Assembly: GCA_943736015.1 (NCBI GenBank)
Contig: OX031063.1
Location: forward strand, 43,788,672 to 43,852,671
DNA length: 64,000 bases
Source of the DNA: Tridacna crocea
Taxonomy: Eukaryota > Mollusca > Bivalvia > Cardiida > Cardiidae
Direction of reading: 5' to 3'
Positions 32,701 through 47,700 of this stretch are shown here, piece by piece. Positions within the stretch are counted from its first letter, which is position 1, and each line of letters starts with the position of its first letter. A program made the position numbers and the translations under genes. The notes beneath the pieces are model-generated. The model worked only from the letters and a program-made list of their open reading frames with translations. It was not told where the DNA came from and ran no database searches.

Positions 32701-35700
32701 GAGTCATGTTGGTTTACTTCAACAAACTTGTAAATACAGCTTGTAACAAGTTGTAGTTACAAGGTTTTTGAGGTGAAATGACAATAAGTTTTTGATCTTA
32801 GGAAAAAAGGTATTTGTAAATATTATTGGAAAAAGAGAATATGTTGGTAAGCAGCATTCTCTCCATTACCGAAGACATTTTTTTACCTTTTCAAGTACAA
32901 ATTTCATTATTTTTATTTATATGAGCTATATTGGTGTTTTGCAAAAGTCTGTGCAATTCTATTATTTCTTTGTGTGTAAAAGGTTGACCCTTGATCAGGT
33001 AAGAAAAGTTTAAACTTGTCCAAATTGGGGGCATTTGCAGAATAGATATTTAATGATAAGATTCACCTCTAATATTGTAGAAAACATTGTTGAGAAAGGA
33101 GAAAATGTTGGATACCAGCATTTTCTCCTTTACCCTCATCAGGAGTCTGTGGTTAAGGATCAAGTGATGTGACCTGAAAACATTAACTCTTAACCAAACA
33201 ACAAAATTTTGAATCTTTTAAATTGAAAGCATCTGCAGCCAACAAATTTCAAACATGATTGAAATTAGCCTGACTTCTTTGATGGGGTAGGAAAAAAAAT
33301 GTAGGAAAAGGAGAAAATGCTGGTTACCAGCATTTTCTCCTTTTCTAACATTGTTTTCAACTGACTTCTTCTTTAGGGTTGTTAAAACATGGGATTGTGT
33401 TGTAAAATAATAAAGAGAGAAACTGACTTGATTTTTACATGTATTGTTCTATTCCCTGTAGGGCCATATTTACTGTCACAAGGAACCAATGTCAGCCAAA
33501 ACAAGTGTGTGGCTAGCATATGCTGGGGTAAGATATTCTATAGTGTACTTTTTGTAAAGGTTAATCCTTCAAATGCAGAATAAATGCAATGGACAGTGTC
33601 ATTCCAGGATAAGACTGAGATAATTGCAATTTAGTGGCCGAGAGGAGAGTGATGTTTTTTGCGGTCTGGTATAAACCTCTTACCACACAATGACGACTTT
33701 TGACGACAGTGAGGTAGAAGCCTTTTAAAAACATTATGGGAAAAGGAGAAAATGCTGGTTACCAGCATTTTGTCCTTTTCCCACAATGTTTTCTACCTTT
33801 TCCAAATCAAATTTTGATTTTTCAGTCATTTTTATTTTGTAGTCTGCAAATGCTTTCGATTTGGACAAACCTAAAATTTTGTCATTTGGTAATGAGTTAA
33901 CATGGTTTTTTTAGTAGAATTCCTGGAACACCAACCGATATCAAAAGTTCTGATTGCAGACATCATAGATAAAGATCTTACATCTGCTCAGTGTTATGTC
34001 ATTTATTGAAAGATAATCTGGCTACATAGCAGATTGCAGCTTTCGTTTTTGTAGTAACTTCTTCCAAAACAACAAGCCCACCCGGGTGGCTCAGTGGTGA
34101 GCATGTTGGACTTGTGACCTGGTGGTTGTGAGTTTGATACCCAGTTGAGGCAAACTTTCTTTCCGGCGTATTTTCGCCTCTCGCCTCTGCTGAAGCATGT
34201 ACTGGTATGAGAAAGCCAGGAAACACATGTGAGTCATCGACCGTCATGATATGATCTTAGCTGTTAAAGTGGTGTTTAAACCCAATACAACCAACATCCA
34301 AAACAACAAAATTTAAGATTGGTCCAGATTTTCAGACTTAATTGATGGGATTTGTATCAGAAAGGATAGAAAATATTGTGGGAAACAGAGAAATTGCTTG
34401 TTATGAGTATTTTCTCTTTTTCACACCATGTTATCAAATGCTTTCCATTAATATTAGGGGTCGTGTTGTAAATATGCTTATTACCCTTTTGTGGACTTTT
34501 ATGTTACATACCTTGAAACATACATATTCATGCATGGAAAAGTTTGAATATTCGTCACATTTTGTGAAATACTGATTTTTAACCATATTCTAATTAAAAT
34601 AAAGAGATTATGTATTTTAGCCAAAAGACTTGATCTTTTTAAGAAATGAAACAGATGCTTTCTTACAGGAATTGGAAAGAATCAAGTTTTATTTTCTTAA
34701 TGCTCAATGTTAAGTAATTTGCTGTGATTATATGTGTTCCATTCATTTCTGTTGCAGAACATTTTGCTTTGTAGAATTGACAACTCCTCTCAGCTTTGTA
34801 TGATCAATACAGAAACATTAGAAGTAGAAAACCTTTGTGAATTAGATGGTAAGATTCATGCTACTGTGTTATAACTTTTTAAGAGTTGTTATTTGAAATC
34901 TGAAAAGTTTTAATGAGCAACTTTTCATAAAGATTTTCTGAGAGTATCATATTGTAAAGAAATAATTCATAAGACCTTAAGTTGTTCACAATTGGTTGCT
35001 TTTTGTTTGTATTTCATGGTAAGGGTGAGAGAAAATTTAATACATAGGTTCAGGCTGTCAGATTTCTTAGCATTGCATGCTTCTGTTCATAAATTTGAAA
35101 TTATGTGAGCTAGTGTATCTATAACTAAGCTCTATAGTGTATATATAACAAAGCTGTATAGTATATATAACTAAGCCGTAACATACACTTTTATCCATCA
35201 GGTCATGGAGTTGGACCTTGTGCCATGTTCTGTGATGGTGAACAGATTGGACAGATAGCAGCTTCAAAAGATGTAAGTTTTATCAGAATATTGCTAATAT
35301 ACCCTTTACAACATAACCATCTTTTTCTTCTTTTCCCACCATGTTTTTTACCCTTTTTCAGACCAATTTAATTGTTTGAGCTGAATTCAATGTGTCGTCG
35401 GGAAAGACTTTTAATCTAGACAAGTCTAAAATACTCGCATTTGCTAAATAGTTAACGGGCGTCAAAAAGTAATCTAGTTAAGGTATATTCATTAGAGTCC
35501 AGCTTGATTTATCCTTTGTGTATCCATGGATCAATTTGATTTCTGTGCAGAAGGACTTGCGAAGTTTCGTATAAGGTTAGTAAATTGGGGGTCATGAATC
35601 AGGAAATTTGGTTGACAAGGCTTTTTCAGATGATTGATGGATGCTATTGCAATGAGCTTCATTCCTATGTCACAAATGAATCATTCTGTCTCTTGTCAGG

Positions 35701-38700
35701 GAAAGCCGCTCCTAGAATATCCTGCTTCATTGTGGAAATGTTGGGAAAAAAAAAAATCTATTGGTTCGCATTGTCACTGTATCAGATAGTTTTATCTTTC
35801 ACATTGGTACTATATGAAGTGATTTTTATATCAGGGCTATTATTACACTGTTTGTCATTATTACACTGTTTGTTATGTATTACAGGACAGTTTTGTTGTG
35901 AGAATGTTTGATCCGCATCACTCGCCAATGGAAATAGTGAGTGAAGTCCCCTTGAAACTGACAAGGAAATGCTTGGATGCATTTGGAATGGACTTGCCTG
36001 GTTCCTCACCCGAAACTACACCAGACAGGAAAACAATATGTAAGTCTATAATTAGCTTGCAACATGCAAAAAGGGGCATTCAGGCAATTGCGGATAATGT
36101 TGCCTCAGTTCAGAAAATTACATCAAAAAAGAAAGTTTTGTATTGGATTAGTCTATTTGGACTGCGCAGATTAACCCAAGACAAACGTCCTAATTGAAAG
36201 CACTTGCAGAAGGCAAAATAAATGTAACTCAAAAATTGAAATTTGTTCCCAGCAGGGTAGCAAACATTGTGGGAAAAGGAGAAAATGCTGGTCACCAGCT
36301 TTTCCCACAATGGTTTCAAAAGGCTTCTATCTCAGGGTCGTAAAAACCAGGGATTGTTTGATAAAAGGTTAAACTAAAATGACAATTTATGCAAATGTCT
36401 GAATCCCTCTATTTGCGAGTTGCAGGACATATAGAAAGCTTATTGATAAATCTTACAGGCTGAAGCATACATAGAAAATCTCTCAGACAGAATACAATCA
36501 TGGCACAACAAATTCTTTCACAGGTTTGATTATTGTAGTGACATCAGCAATCATTACTTTTATCCTGAGGGCTGAACATTGATTTTTATGACCGAATTCA
36601 TTGATGGATTAGCCATTTGTTAGGAATATGTTGTTTGTAGGACTGCTATAGAGAAAACAAAAATGGTTTGATAGATGCACAAGAATTTTCAACTGCTGGT
36701 GAATGCAATGCATGGGCAAGTTGAACCTTTTATCTCATGACAAAACTTTAGACCTGTTCAAATCCAAAGCATATGTAGACATAAAATGTAATAGTGCTAA
36801 AATTGTGGAAGATGTAGAAAAAGGGTAGAAAAGATTGTGGGAAGAGGAGAAAACTCCTGTTTCTCAAAGTTGTCAAAAGCAGGCATTGTCTGGAAAAGGG
36901 TTAATACTTTTTTTTTTTTTTTTACCGTATCATGAATTTTGCATACATTGTTGTATATATTTCAGCCACAGGGTTTGATGAAGACATAGCCTCCATTACT
37001 GCTGGCAAAGAGTTCAGTCTGATTAAAACAACTGGAGGAAAGGTAAAGTGAAGAAATAATCTTCTTTCTATCGTGGTATATTGTTCAATAAACCACAGTT
37101 GTGAGTTATGAGGCGCAATAAATAATCCACGAGGGCGATAGCCTGAGTGGGTTATTCATTGCACCTCATAACTCACAACATGGTTTATTGAACGATATAC
37201 CACGATAGAAAGAAGATTGTTTCGATTGTAACATGGCCAATTCTTAGTGAAATAAAAACAAGTTCAAACTAAGATTAAAAATGCGGATGAAGATTATGTT
37301 CCATTGAATAACTCACTCATATAGGATGATGTCACTCTACATGGATTGCTGCAGATTTTACCACGTTTTCCTTGCACTGTGTTTATAGAGCCAAAGTCGC
37401 GTGTCATGTTAGAATGTTGGATAATATATAGTTTCTGACCTATGCTTGTGTTTCTGATAAAATTTTACGAAATGAGGCGCAATATTAGATGTTGTGTTGA
37501 AAGTGGGGCTTCATGAATATGGTCTTTTCACTAGATGAAAGAACTCTATATGGGGTTCCCGAAAGGGAAACTGTTATTACATGGATTTTGCCATTGTGCA
37601 GGAATATTTGCACAAGCATATTATCCTATCAGATCGTGAAAAATTTCTTTGCAGTAAAATAATGTGTGATAAAAATGCATCACACAGTTGAATTTTATGG
37701 CAAAAACATACAGAAAACTGTTATATTTGTATGTTTTAAAAAGCTTTCTTTTTCAGAGTGGTGTAAAACTAGGGCTGTGTAATAAAGGCCTAACTCTTTA
37801 CCACACAATCCCAACTTTTAATAACCCTCAGAAAGAAGCCTTTTGAAAACATTGTGGGAAAAGGAGAAAATGCTGGTAACCAGCATTTTCTCCTTTTCCC
37901 ACAATGTTTTCTTTTCCTTCCCAAAACTTATTTCAAATTTTCAGTCACTTTAATGTTGTCATCAGCAAATGCTCTCAGTTTGGACCAGTCTAAAATTTTG
38001 TCGTTTAGTAAAGACTTAAGTGAAAAAATGCTCACAATTATTGGGCCATTTATTACCTTTTTCTATGAAAGATGATATCTTTGAAATACTGTAGAATTAG
38101 CTGTACTGCTTTCATGATTGCATGTCCATTTAAGGTAAGACCTGTGTAATGGAAACTAGCTATTTCCACTAAAATGTCATCCTGCAAAATTAGCTATGAT
38201 TAAAAATGAGTATTATTGAACCACTTTCACCGATTAATTTTTTCCATTTTTGCCTTCTTTGAATTATCATTTGTAAATCTAAAACCACTATATTCTCAAT
38301 TCAAAAAGATATAATAATTACCTCCCTTTTCAGAAAACTAACAAAAGTATCAAAAAATAATTTCAAGATAGACATGAACGGAATTTCTGATCCGTTAGAA
38401 ATGTGCAAAAATATTATTTCTGCATAAATCCTTATTTATCCTTATTTATTAACCGATTAGAATTTTCACTGGAAGTGCATTACACAGGTCTTACCTTAAG
38501 CAAACATTTTAAATAATTATTTCCAAAATTGCATTAGTCATCACATTTTTCATACATTTCAACCCTGTAGCTTCTTATTGAAAAGCGAAGACATAGACAC
38601 AGACTTGGCAGATTTTAAATAAGGGCTGCATTCTAATTGTCCACAAATGGAACTGTATTCGTATTCACAAATAATGTAGAAAAATGCCCTAATTTTTAAA

Positions 38701-41700
38701 TTACAGCACTAGTCATTAAGTCATTAAGTGTGAAAGTTTTGTCTTTACAAATCAGATGCAGTCTTGGAATAAAGATAAAATTTAGGAAAAAGAGAGAATT
38801 GCCTTAATACCATGGTCTCCTACATGAAAAAGTACTGTTTATTTCAGGTCTTGTATTCAGGAAAATCCACAGCCCTGGGAATAAAGCAAGGGGGTCCTGC
38901 ACCTGGAAAATGGGCTGAGCTCCCGATCACAAAATCTCCGAAGGTTGTCCAGGTGGCCACTGGACATGATGGCCAGCATGCCCTCATTGTAGGCGAAGAC
39001 GGAAGCGTGTTTTTTGTTGGGACACCAAGACGAGGGGAGGATGGAGATGCAAGTCTTTGTATGTGCTGTTGTTATTTTCATAAGAGATTCATTCAGAAAT
39101 ATCACCTGCACATTTATGTAGACCTGAAAAGTTTGTAATTAACCCATTACCACTCAATCCCTACTTTTGATGCCCCTGAGAAAGAAGCCTTTTGAAAACA
39201 CTGTGGGAAAAGGAGAAAATGCTGGTAACCAGCATTTTCTCCTTTTTCCCACAGTGTTTTCTACCCTTCCCAGAACAAATTTCAATTTTTCAGTCACCTT
39301 TATTTTGTCATCTGCAAATGCTTTCAATTTTGACCAGTCTAAAATTTTCTTGTGTGGTAAAGAGTTAATTGAGAACTTGTGTATACCATTATGAAGCGGT
39401 CTTTCCAGAACGTCCTAACCCTGTACCACACAACAATAGTTTTAGACTAACCCAAGTTGAAAGCATTTGTAGATGTCAAATTAAATTTAGTGCTTATGAA
39501 ACTCCTAGTGAAAGGGTAGAAAGCATTGTTGGTAAAGGAGAAAATGCTGGTTACCAGCTTTTTCTCCTTTTTCCAACAATGTTTTCAAAAGCCTCTTTTG
39601 TCAGGGTTGTTAAATATGGCAATTTTTGTTAAATGGTTAATATCTATACATGTTATAAAAATGGGAATATGTTATACAAAATAGAAATTAACCTGATTTA
39701 AACAATACTGAAAATATGGTAGAATGTGCTGTTGCTAGTTTCTCGGAGATGGTCATTCTTCCACAATGTTTTCTTAAGTTGTTTTCTGCACTTGGCCATA
39801 AAAAACAAAATTTTATAGCAGTCTCTTTTTTATCTCTACTCGGATAAATAAGTCATGTAATTTAGAATTTTAGAATTAAGTAAATATTTAGAATTCTTTG
39901 TGAATATGGCTCAAAACTTTAGAGGGTTCTTCCTTTTATATATATTTACAGCAAAAGCAAGAAGACAGCCAAAAGCTGTTAAACCGAAGAAGATGATAAG
40001 GTTGGATTCAAAGACTGTGATATATGCTGCCTGTAACAACGGCAGCAGTGCTGTGATAACTAAAGATGGAGGTCTCTATATGTTTGGCAAAGATACTGCT
40101 CATTCCCATCAGTCAAGTGGTTTGTATCATTTAATTAATTTATTACCACCAACATAGCAATTGCTGATAATTTAGATCAAGATTAGACTGCACAGAACAT
40201 GCAGTCTGATTGTGGATCTATACCGTCAGTGAGGTTGTGAAACACATTATTTCTTTTTGCACACAAATTGTATTTTTCATTCATTAGAATAATAGGGACA
40301 AAATTACTTTTTTTCTCACAGCAAAGAAAAATGTGATTTTTTCAATCATACATACCTTATGGTACAAATATTTCTAATACTTCTCATTTAAAAGAATGAT
40401 AAGTTAAAAAAAATTCCTTGTTTTGACATCCTTAACCCTTTACTCCATAGATACTCGTTTCTACGCATTGCCTGTGGGAACCTTTGGAAAACATTGTGGC
40501 AAAAGGTGAAATTGCTCGTGACGAGCAATTTCACCTTTTGTCACAATGTTTTCTATGCTATCAAAAGGTGGCCTATACACATAAAAAATGGCTTCATCAT
40601 TGCTGTTATTTTGGGTCAATTAGAGATACCATAGAAATGCCTTATGGGGTAAAGGGTTAAGATAATTCAGGAAAAGACACTCATTTTTGATACATTTGCT
40701 TAAGTCTTTTCCAACGACAAAATATTGGACAAAACTAAATTAAAAGCATTTGCAGATGACAAATGTTGCTTAAATGATGATTATGTCTTTGATATCATAG
40801 AAAACATTGTAGGAAAAGGAGAAAATGCTGGTTACCAGCATTTTCTCCTTTTCCTACAATGTGTTCAAAAGGCTTCTTTTGAGTGTTGCTAAAAGTCAGG
40901 ATTGTGAGAGAGACATTTTCTGGATGCTTCCAAAAGTGATAAGTTTGTTGGTCATCTTTTTGTTATTTTGTTACAAGAATAAGAGGGTTTTTCCTCTCCT
41001 AGACTCAAGAATTTTTGATGTTGTTCAGTACAGCCAGATGTCTTAAAAGGGAAAGTAATCATTAAACAAGAATTTGAAGATAATTCATGGAAAGAAAGGG
41101 AACACACACTGAAATAATGTGTAATTTGATCCTTTTCCCAAGAATATTTTTTATTTCTATCTGTGTGGTGATTGGTTAAGAGATGTATAATATCAATCGT
41201 CGATAGGTCATGTGACTGATTTGAAGGATCAAGTTGTCAATCAAGTATCTCTTGGAAAAGCCCACGCAGTTGCCCTAACAAACAAAGGTCGGATGTACAC
41301 ATTTGGTATCAACAATAAAGGTCAGTGTGGAAGAGACTTTACACCTGGGGCTGCTAAAGATGGTAAGCACTCTATAGTGGTTTGGTTTACTTTCTGAACT
41401 TACCTGTGTTGTATTAGTCTAGTGGTATTTGTTGGAAGTGTATAGGTCACGGGTAACTTCAGGTTAAGATGTTTGATGAGTAATCTAAAGGCCATGAATT
41501 AAGTACCTTTTAAAAGACAAACCATGTTAAGCAAGCCCAATGTGATTTAGTATCTGTAAATACTTCGAAATTTGAAAAATATAGAATTCTCTCATCTAGT
41601 GAAAAGATCACATTTATCTATAAAAATTTTATGAAAAGAGTTTTATGTAATGTTGATTAATAATGTTAAATACTTTTACTTGTCTATATTGAAAAGCATT

Positions 41701-44700
41701 ATTAACCCTTTACCTCATAAGGCATTTCTATGGTATCTCTAATTGACCCTAAATAACGGCAAGGATGAAGCCGTTTTTTATGTGTATAGGACACCTTTTG
41801 ATAGCATAAAAAACATTGTGGCAAAAGGTGAAATTGCTCATCATGAGCAATTTCACCTTTTGCCACAACGTTTTCAAAGGCTCCTACAAGCAATGCGTAG
41901 AAATGAGTATCTATGGAGTAAAGGGTTAAACCACTACATCGATCACTATACTAGACTACTGTGTTGCTCAGGTGATGGGATTTTTAATAAACAGTATTAA
42001 CAGTATTTGAATGACTTCTTTCTTGATGATTTTTGAAGTTTGGACTGTATGTTCAAGATTAAAGATAATGATTTTGAATCAAAGAAAAATGTACATGTAT
42101 ATAAGAATAGAGAATTTAACCTGAGTCTTTCTGTATTATCATTTTTATCAAAGGACTTGATAAAAACTGTATGACGTTAGCTTTCACAAGCGTCACATAC
42201 ATTTAGTTGAGTTTGATAAAAATCATATCACATTTCCATGAATGTGAGATTCTATTCATCACATAATACTGATGAAAGACAAATACATGTATACATCATC
42301 TATCATCACCTTCAATCTATATGGAGTGCAACACGCGAAAAGGTGCATTCGGACATTTGCGTAACGTGTCGTCCCCGATTAGCATGCGCAGTCCGCGCAG
42401 GCTAATCCGAGACGGCACTTTACGACTTCATTAGATTTTGTGCTACAGTAGACTTGCGTAAAACAGAAAATCACATAAAATCGGAAAGTGTCGTTTCGGA
42501 TTAGCCTGTGCGGACTGCACACGTTTATCCGGGACGAAACTTTACGCAAATGTCCGAATGACCCTTTTCACGTGTTCCAAGCCATATACCAATCACATGT
42601 CCATGTTTACAAATGTTACTAGGAATGTAATTTGGTTTTAGATGTGCATATGCAAAAGAAGATAGCTTTGGGAAATGAAGATCAACAGTAGAGTGAAACA
42701 GTGAAATAGGGGATGAATTGAACTTTTTCCACAATCTTCTTGAGTGTAAATGATTTGCTGCATTTCTTCTTTTACTGTCCATGAAAATTGTAGCATTTTT
42801 CTTCACATACAGGTTCTTCCTAAAATAACGCAAAATGGTGCTGTAGTACAAATTCCTGCACATGCTGCAGTTAGTTTCTCTGGCATCTCATTCTCCGAAC
42901 TTCAGTAACCAGCACCTAAAACAATGATAAAACACTTGAGAACTGTAGAAAATAAGTCAGGTTTGATACACTGCTGGAGGCAAAAGTTTGTTTATAATTC
43001 CAGTTGGCAGTCAGAATGTAAACATGACAGAGGAAGAAGAAGAAGTAGATATGGAGTCTATCATGTGTCCACCAGGTAAGCTGTTTCTTGCAGATAATAA
43101 CCAGACTGCATAGAACATGCAGTTTGACCTTGAATCTACCGGTACTTTGTCTGCTATTTCCTTAACCCTTTACTGTCGACTTTTAACCGTTTCCCAAACA
43201 ACAAATTTTGGACTCTTCCAAACTGAAAGAGCTTGCAGATGACAATTTTAGATTTTGAGAAAATGGCAGAAACTTCTCAAAAAGGGTAAAAAACACTGTG
43301 GGAAAAGGAGAAATTGCTCGTTATGAGCAATTTCTCCTTTTCCCACAGTGTTTTCAAAAGAGTTTTACTGCAGACACGTAAAAACCAGGGCTTGTTTGGG
43401 AAGGGTTAACGACACTGAGAAAGAAAACTTTTGAAAACACAGTGGAAACAGTTGAAAAATGCTGGTGATCAGTATTTTCTCTTTACCCAACACTGTTTTC
43501 TGTCATATCCAGGACAAAATTTGTCATTTGGGCTACCTTTAATTTGTCGTCTGCAAATGCTTTTAGTTTTGACCAGTCTGAAAATTGTTGTCTGGTGAAG
43601 AGTTAAGCATCTATGAAATGATTTTCTTGAAAACTAGAACAGTTAACCCTTTACCACACAATCCGGACTTTTAACGACCCTGTGAAAACACTGTGAGAAA
43701 AGGAGAAAATGCTTGTAACCAGCATTTTCTCCTTTTCCCACAGTGTTTTCTGCCCTTCCAGAAACAAATTTCAATTCTTCAGTCACTTTTAGTTTTGTCA
43801 TATGCAAATGCTTTCAATTTGGACCGGTCAAAAATTTTGTCGTTTGTTAAAGAGTAAATCCACCTAAGGTACATAGTAATGTGTTGAGGCCTGCTAATCA
43901 GGGTGAACTTCTGCACAAGTTAATGATTCAACTTGTTTTTAGGGTAGCACACATTGTGGAAAGGAAAAAAAAAATGTTGGTTAACAGCCTTCTTTACCCA
44001 CAATGTTATCAGAGGATCTTTGCTATGGGGATCCTGAAATTTGTGGATGGTTAGTTGAAGATTTAAGAGAAAGGTCTAATAACCATCATTACTTTACGTT
44101 ACAAACAAAGGGCAACTGATGGCCTGAAGTCTGGTCTTATTCTTTGATCTGATGTTTTCAGGCAAACATAAATGGAAGTTGGACCAGTGTATGATATGCT
44201 TTATATGTGGTGAATGCACTGGTTATGGACTAGGATGTATTAACAGTGGTAGACGCAAGGACAGAAATCCAGGAATGTAAGTAACTCCATGTTTTCACAA
44301 TTCAGTTGACAAATGATTTTGAAAAAGTTATGAAAAAAAGATAAAATGTTGGTTTAATGACAAATGAACCATGGGTGTGATTTACAAGGCAACATAAGCA
44401 AAACCATGTGTGTGATAGCATGTATGCTTTATTTATTGTCCCTCATAACTCACAGCCATGGTCTATTAAACAATAAACCAAAACTTGAAGGAAGATTATT
44501 TTGATTCTAACATGGACCACCTCTCGATCAAAGGAAAAGAAGGTCATACTTTATACAAAAGCAAACAAATATTTGTTCCCCTAAATAAACCATGGCTGTT
44601 TCGGTTTACAAACCAAAACAAAAGCCCACTACAAAACTTGAAAGAGTTGACAATGTGTGAAAATCTCAACAAAGCCTAGGGCATCTAATCTCCCCCCCCC

Positions 44701-47700
44701 CCCAAAAAAAAAAAAAAAAAAACCCTACACTTTTTACTTTTTTTCATTTTCTTCCTTGTAAATGACTAAGAGGAATGATTGTATTGTCAAGCATCAGAGT
44801 CGCAGTCATTTCAAATGCTCTGTATATCACCACACCCACTACAAATCCCATTTACCATGTAACAACAGCCAAGTTCGATATTAATCTTCAACATGAAACT
44901 GCATTTGATTTATACTGTTACTAATTTACTGGTAACATTTCAAACAATTCCATCACAGTCATATTTATCAAAAACAGTGAATATTGTTAAATCTGAGGTT
45001 TTCCTTCCTTCTTTTTTGAGTAGGGAACAATTCAGTGATAAAATGTATGAGGGCAAAGCATGGAGTAGCCATTGGTCACTCATTTTAACCCATTACCACA
45101 CAATCCCTACGTTTGATGACCCTGTGAAAGAAGCCTTTAATAAACATTGTGGGAAAAGGAGAAAATGCTGGTAACCAGCATTTTCTCCTTTTCCCACAAT
45201 GTTTTCTACCTTCACAAAACAAATTTCAAATTTTTAGTCACTTTTATTTTGTTATCTGCAAATGCTTTCAATTCAGACTAACCTAAAATTTTGTCTTTTG
45301 GTAATTAGTTAAATACATGACATCAATTTTACTATGCTTCTGTTGCACTGTTTATAGAGCTAAATTCAAGTGTTATGTCTAAAGACAAGTATTTATTGTC
45401 CTGTTAACCCTTTAAAAACAAAAAAAGATGGCATAAATATGTTTCATGTTGGGTTATATGAAGATCAGTTTGCACAGAATGTGCAATATAATCTCCATCT
45501 TCTGCTACTTCACTGTAATCATGGCTGACTTATTTTGTTGTCTGCATGTGCAATTTTATTTTGAAACCCCTCAAAAAGACAAAAGTTCTTTAAAGAATTA
45601 AAAGACAAACTCAATGGTGGAGTTGGTATATACCTACAGGACTTGAGACCAGGCACGTATTCACCAACCATTCTTAAGAACATTCTTTGTCTAATTAACC
45701 AGAATTTTTTATGTTTGAAAGTATCACAGCTTGTGATTGGCTAAACATTTGGTTTAGCCAATCACAAGCTGTTTTACTTTCAAAGTTGGAAACTATTGGA
45801 GAATAAGACCAAGAATGTTCTTAAGAATGGTTGGTGAATACAGGCCCAGGGATGTTTGCTGTATTGTATCCCCAGCTCTGTCACTTTCTTTCCAAGGTTT
45901 GATGATAGTCCCTTTAATGGGATTTAATCCTCTCCCACCTATGATCCATGTGTCTGAGACTGATATATTGGAAAGCTGCCAGTGGCTTGTGAAGAATACT
46001 TTGCACATTACATAACCGTTGCACTGGCTGCCTCATTGTAACCAAAATAATGCTGAAGGGGCCAAGACATCACATAAACAAGACAACAAATAAACAAATC
46101 AAAGAAATAGAGAATATATGTTGTTTTTGGTGAAATATTGAAATTTATTTCATTGAGTGAGCACCATCAGTAATATTTTCACGAGTGGCACAATTTATTT
46201 CATTGAGTGAACACCATTGGTAATATTTTCATGAGTGGCTGTGCCACTCATGAAAATATTACCAGTGGTGTTCCACTCATGAAAATATTACCAATGGTGT
46301 TCACTTGATGAAAAAAGTTTCAATCTTTCACTGAAAACAACAAATATTCTATTTATTTCATGCTAGTAATCCTTTCTGGGAGGAGATTTATCAAAATCCA
46401 GTACAGTTCTTTTCCATTATTCCTCATGGCGTACCCTCCTCCTGCATAGCAACGCATTACAATATTACGTCAAGCGCGAGAAATCTAAGGCAAATGCATC
46501 ATATTTCCATCTGGTTGTGAGGCACACGCAATTTACCTAGGCAACAAGAACATGGAAATTGGTATTTTCACTGGTCATACCCGTGTAAGATCGAAAAATA
46601 TTTTCACTGCTATTTCTCGATATCCTATCGGAAAGCATGAAATAATTAACCAATGTTTTGTTCTTTCAGGCCATGTGGCTGTGGTGCAGGTGAGGCAGGT
46701 TGCACGGAGTGTGGTGCATGTAGAAATTGTGCTGGGGAATCCCTGGATGGTGAAGACTTTGAAGATCTGAAAGTGGACTTACTGAAAGGAAAAGATGGTT
46801 CCTTTGATATTGCCAAGGATCTAGTCCCTCTCAACTTGATGATGGGTAAATGCATAGAAGATATTTGAGACTTGGAAACTTGTTAATGGCTGTGGTGAAT
46901 CATGTCGTCCCGAGCCGATTTACCACAGCCGTGAACAAGTTTCCAAGTCCACTGCCACCTGATATTATATAAAGTACGAGAAATGTGTGGTAAAATTAAA
47001 TGCATGTGAATTAAGTTCTTTGTTGACTTTGAAAGCAAACTTTTTTCCAGGTGGAGTAAGAGACATGAAGAAAGGCAGTCCATTAGCTGAACTGTTTGCC
47101 AAACTAGATAGATCTCGTGCAATGAGGCAGAAGAACCAGAAGGCACCAAACAGAGTGTCCAATAAACTTAGAAGTAAGAGATTTTTAAGTCGCACGTTTG
47201 TCAAAACGTTCGACTTTTTGCGATGAGCTCGAGGAGCTCAGGGCGGGTTGGGGGGTGTCTATAGTGGGTTGAAGAATCATGCAAAAAATTGGATCAAAAA
47301 CGTCGTATATACTTCATAAACGAGGTGCAGTTACTCTGCTTTTAACCCAATCGCTGTAGAACTACTTTTTCTTTGGTATGTCTGGAATTTGCTCTTTATG
47401 ATGGGACTGGACCCGGTAACTCATATAACTCATATACGTACGCTAGAAAAAGGAGAACGTGACTCAAATTTTAAATTAAAAAAAAATGCGGTTATTTTGT
47501 ATATTATGTGAAAATTTAACATCTATCTTTGTTTAGATGGGTAAAGAAAACACAATTCAGCTAAGATATCCCCCATCAGTGCTTAATGTGAGTTTAAAAG
47601 GGATCGCGGATTAATATGGCTTATCGAGAGCACCTTACTGTAAATATTCATGTATGAACGAGACCGGTAGAGCTTCGCTTATAAGGGTGGAATTTCGGAT

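Noticed and set aside
34078..34140. Functional tRNA gene
   Set aside because: A- and B-box-like sequences exist, but the cloverleaf does not close and a SINE body follows.
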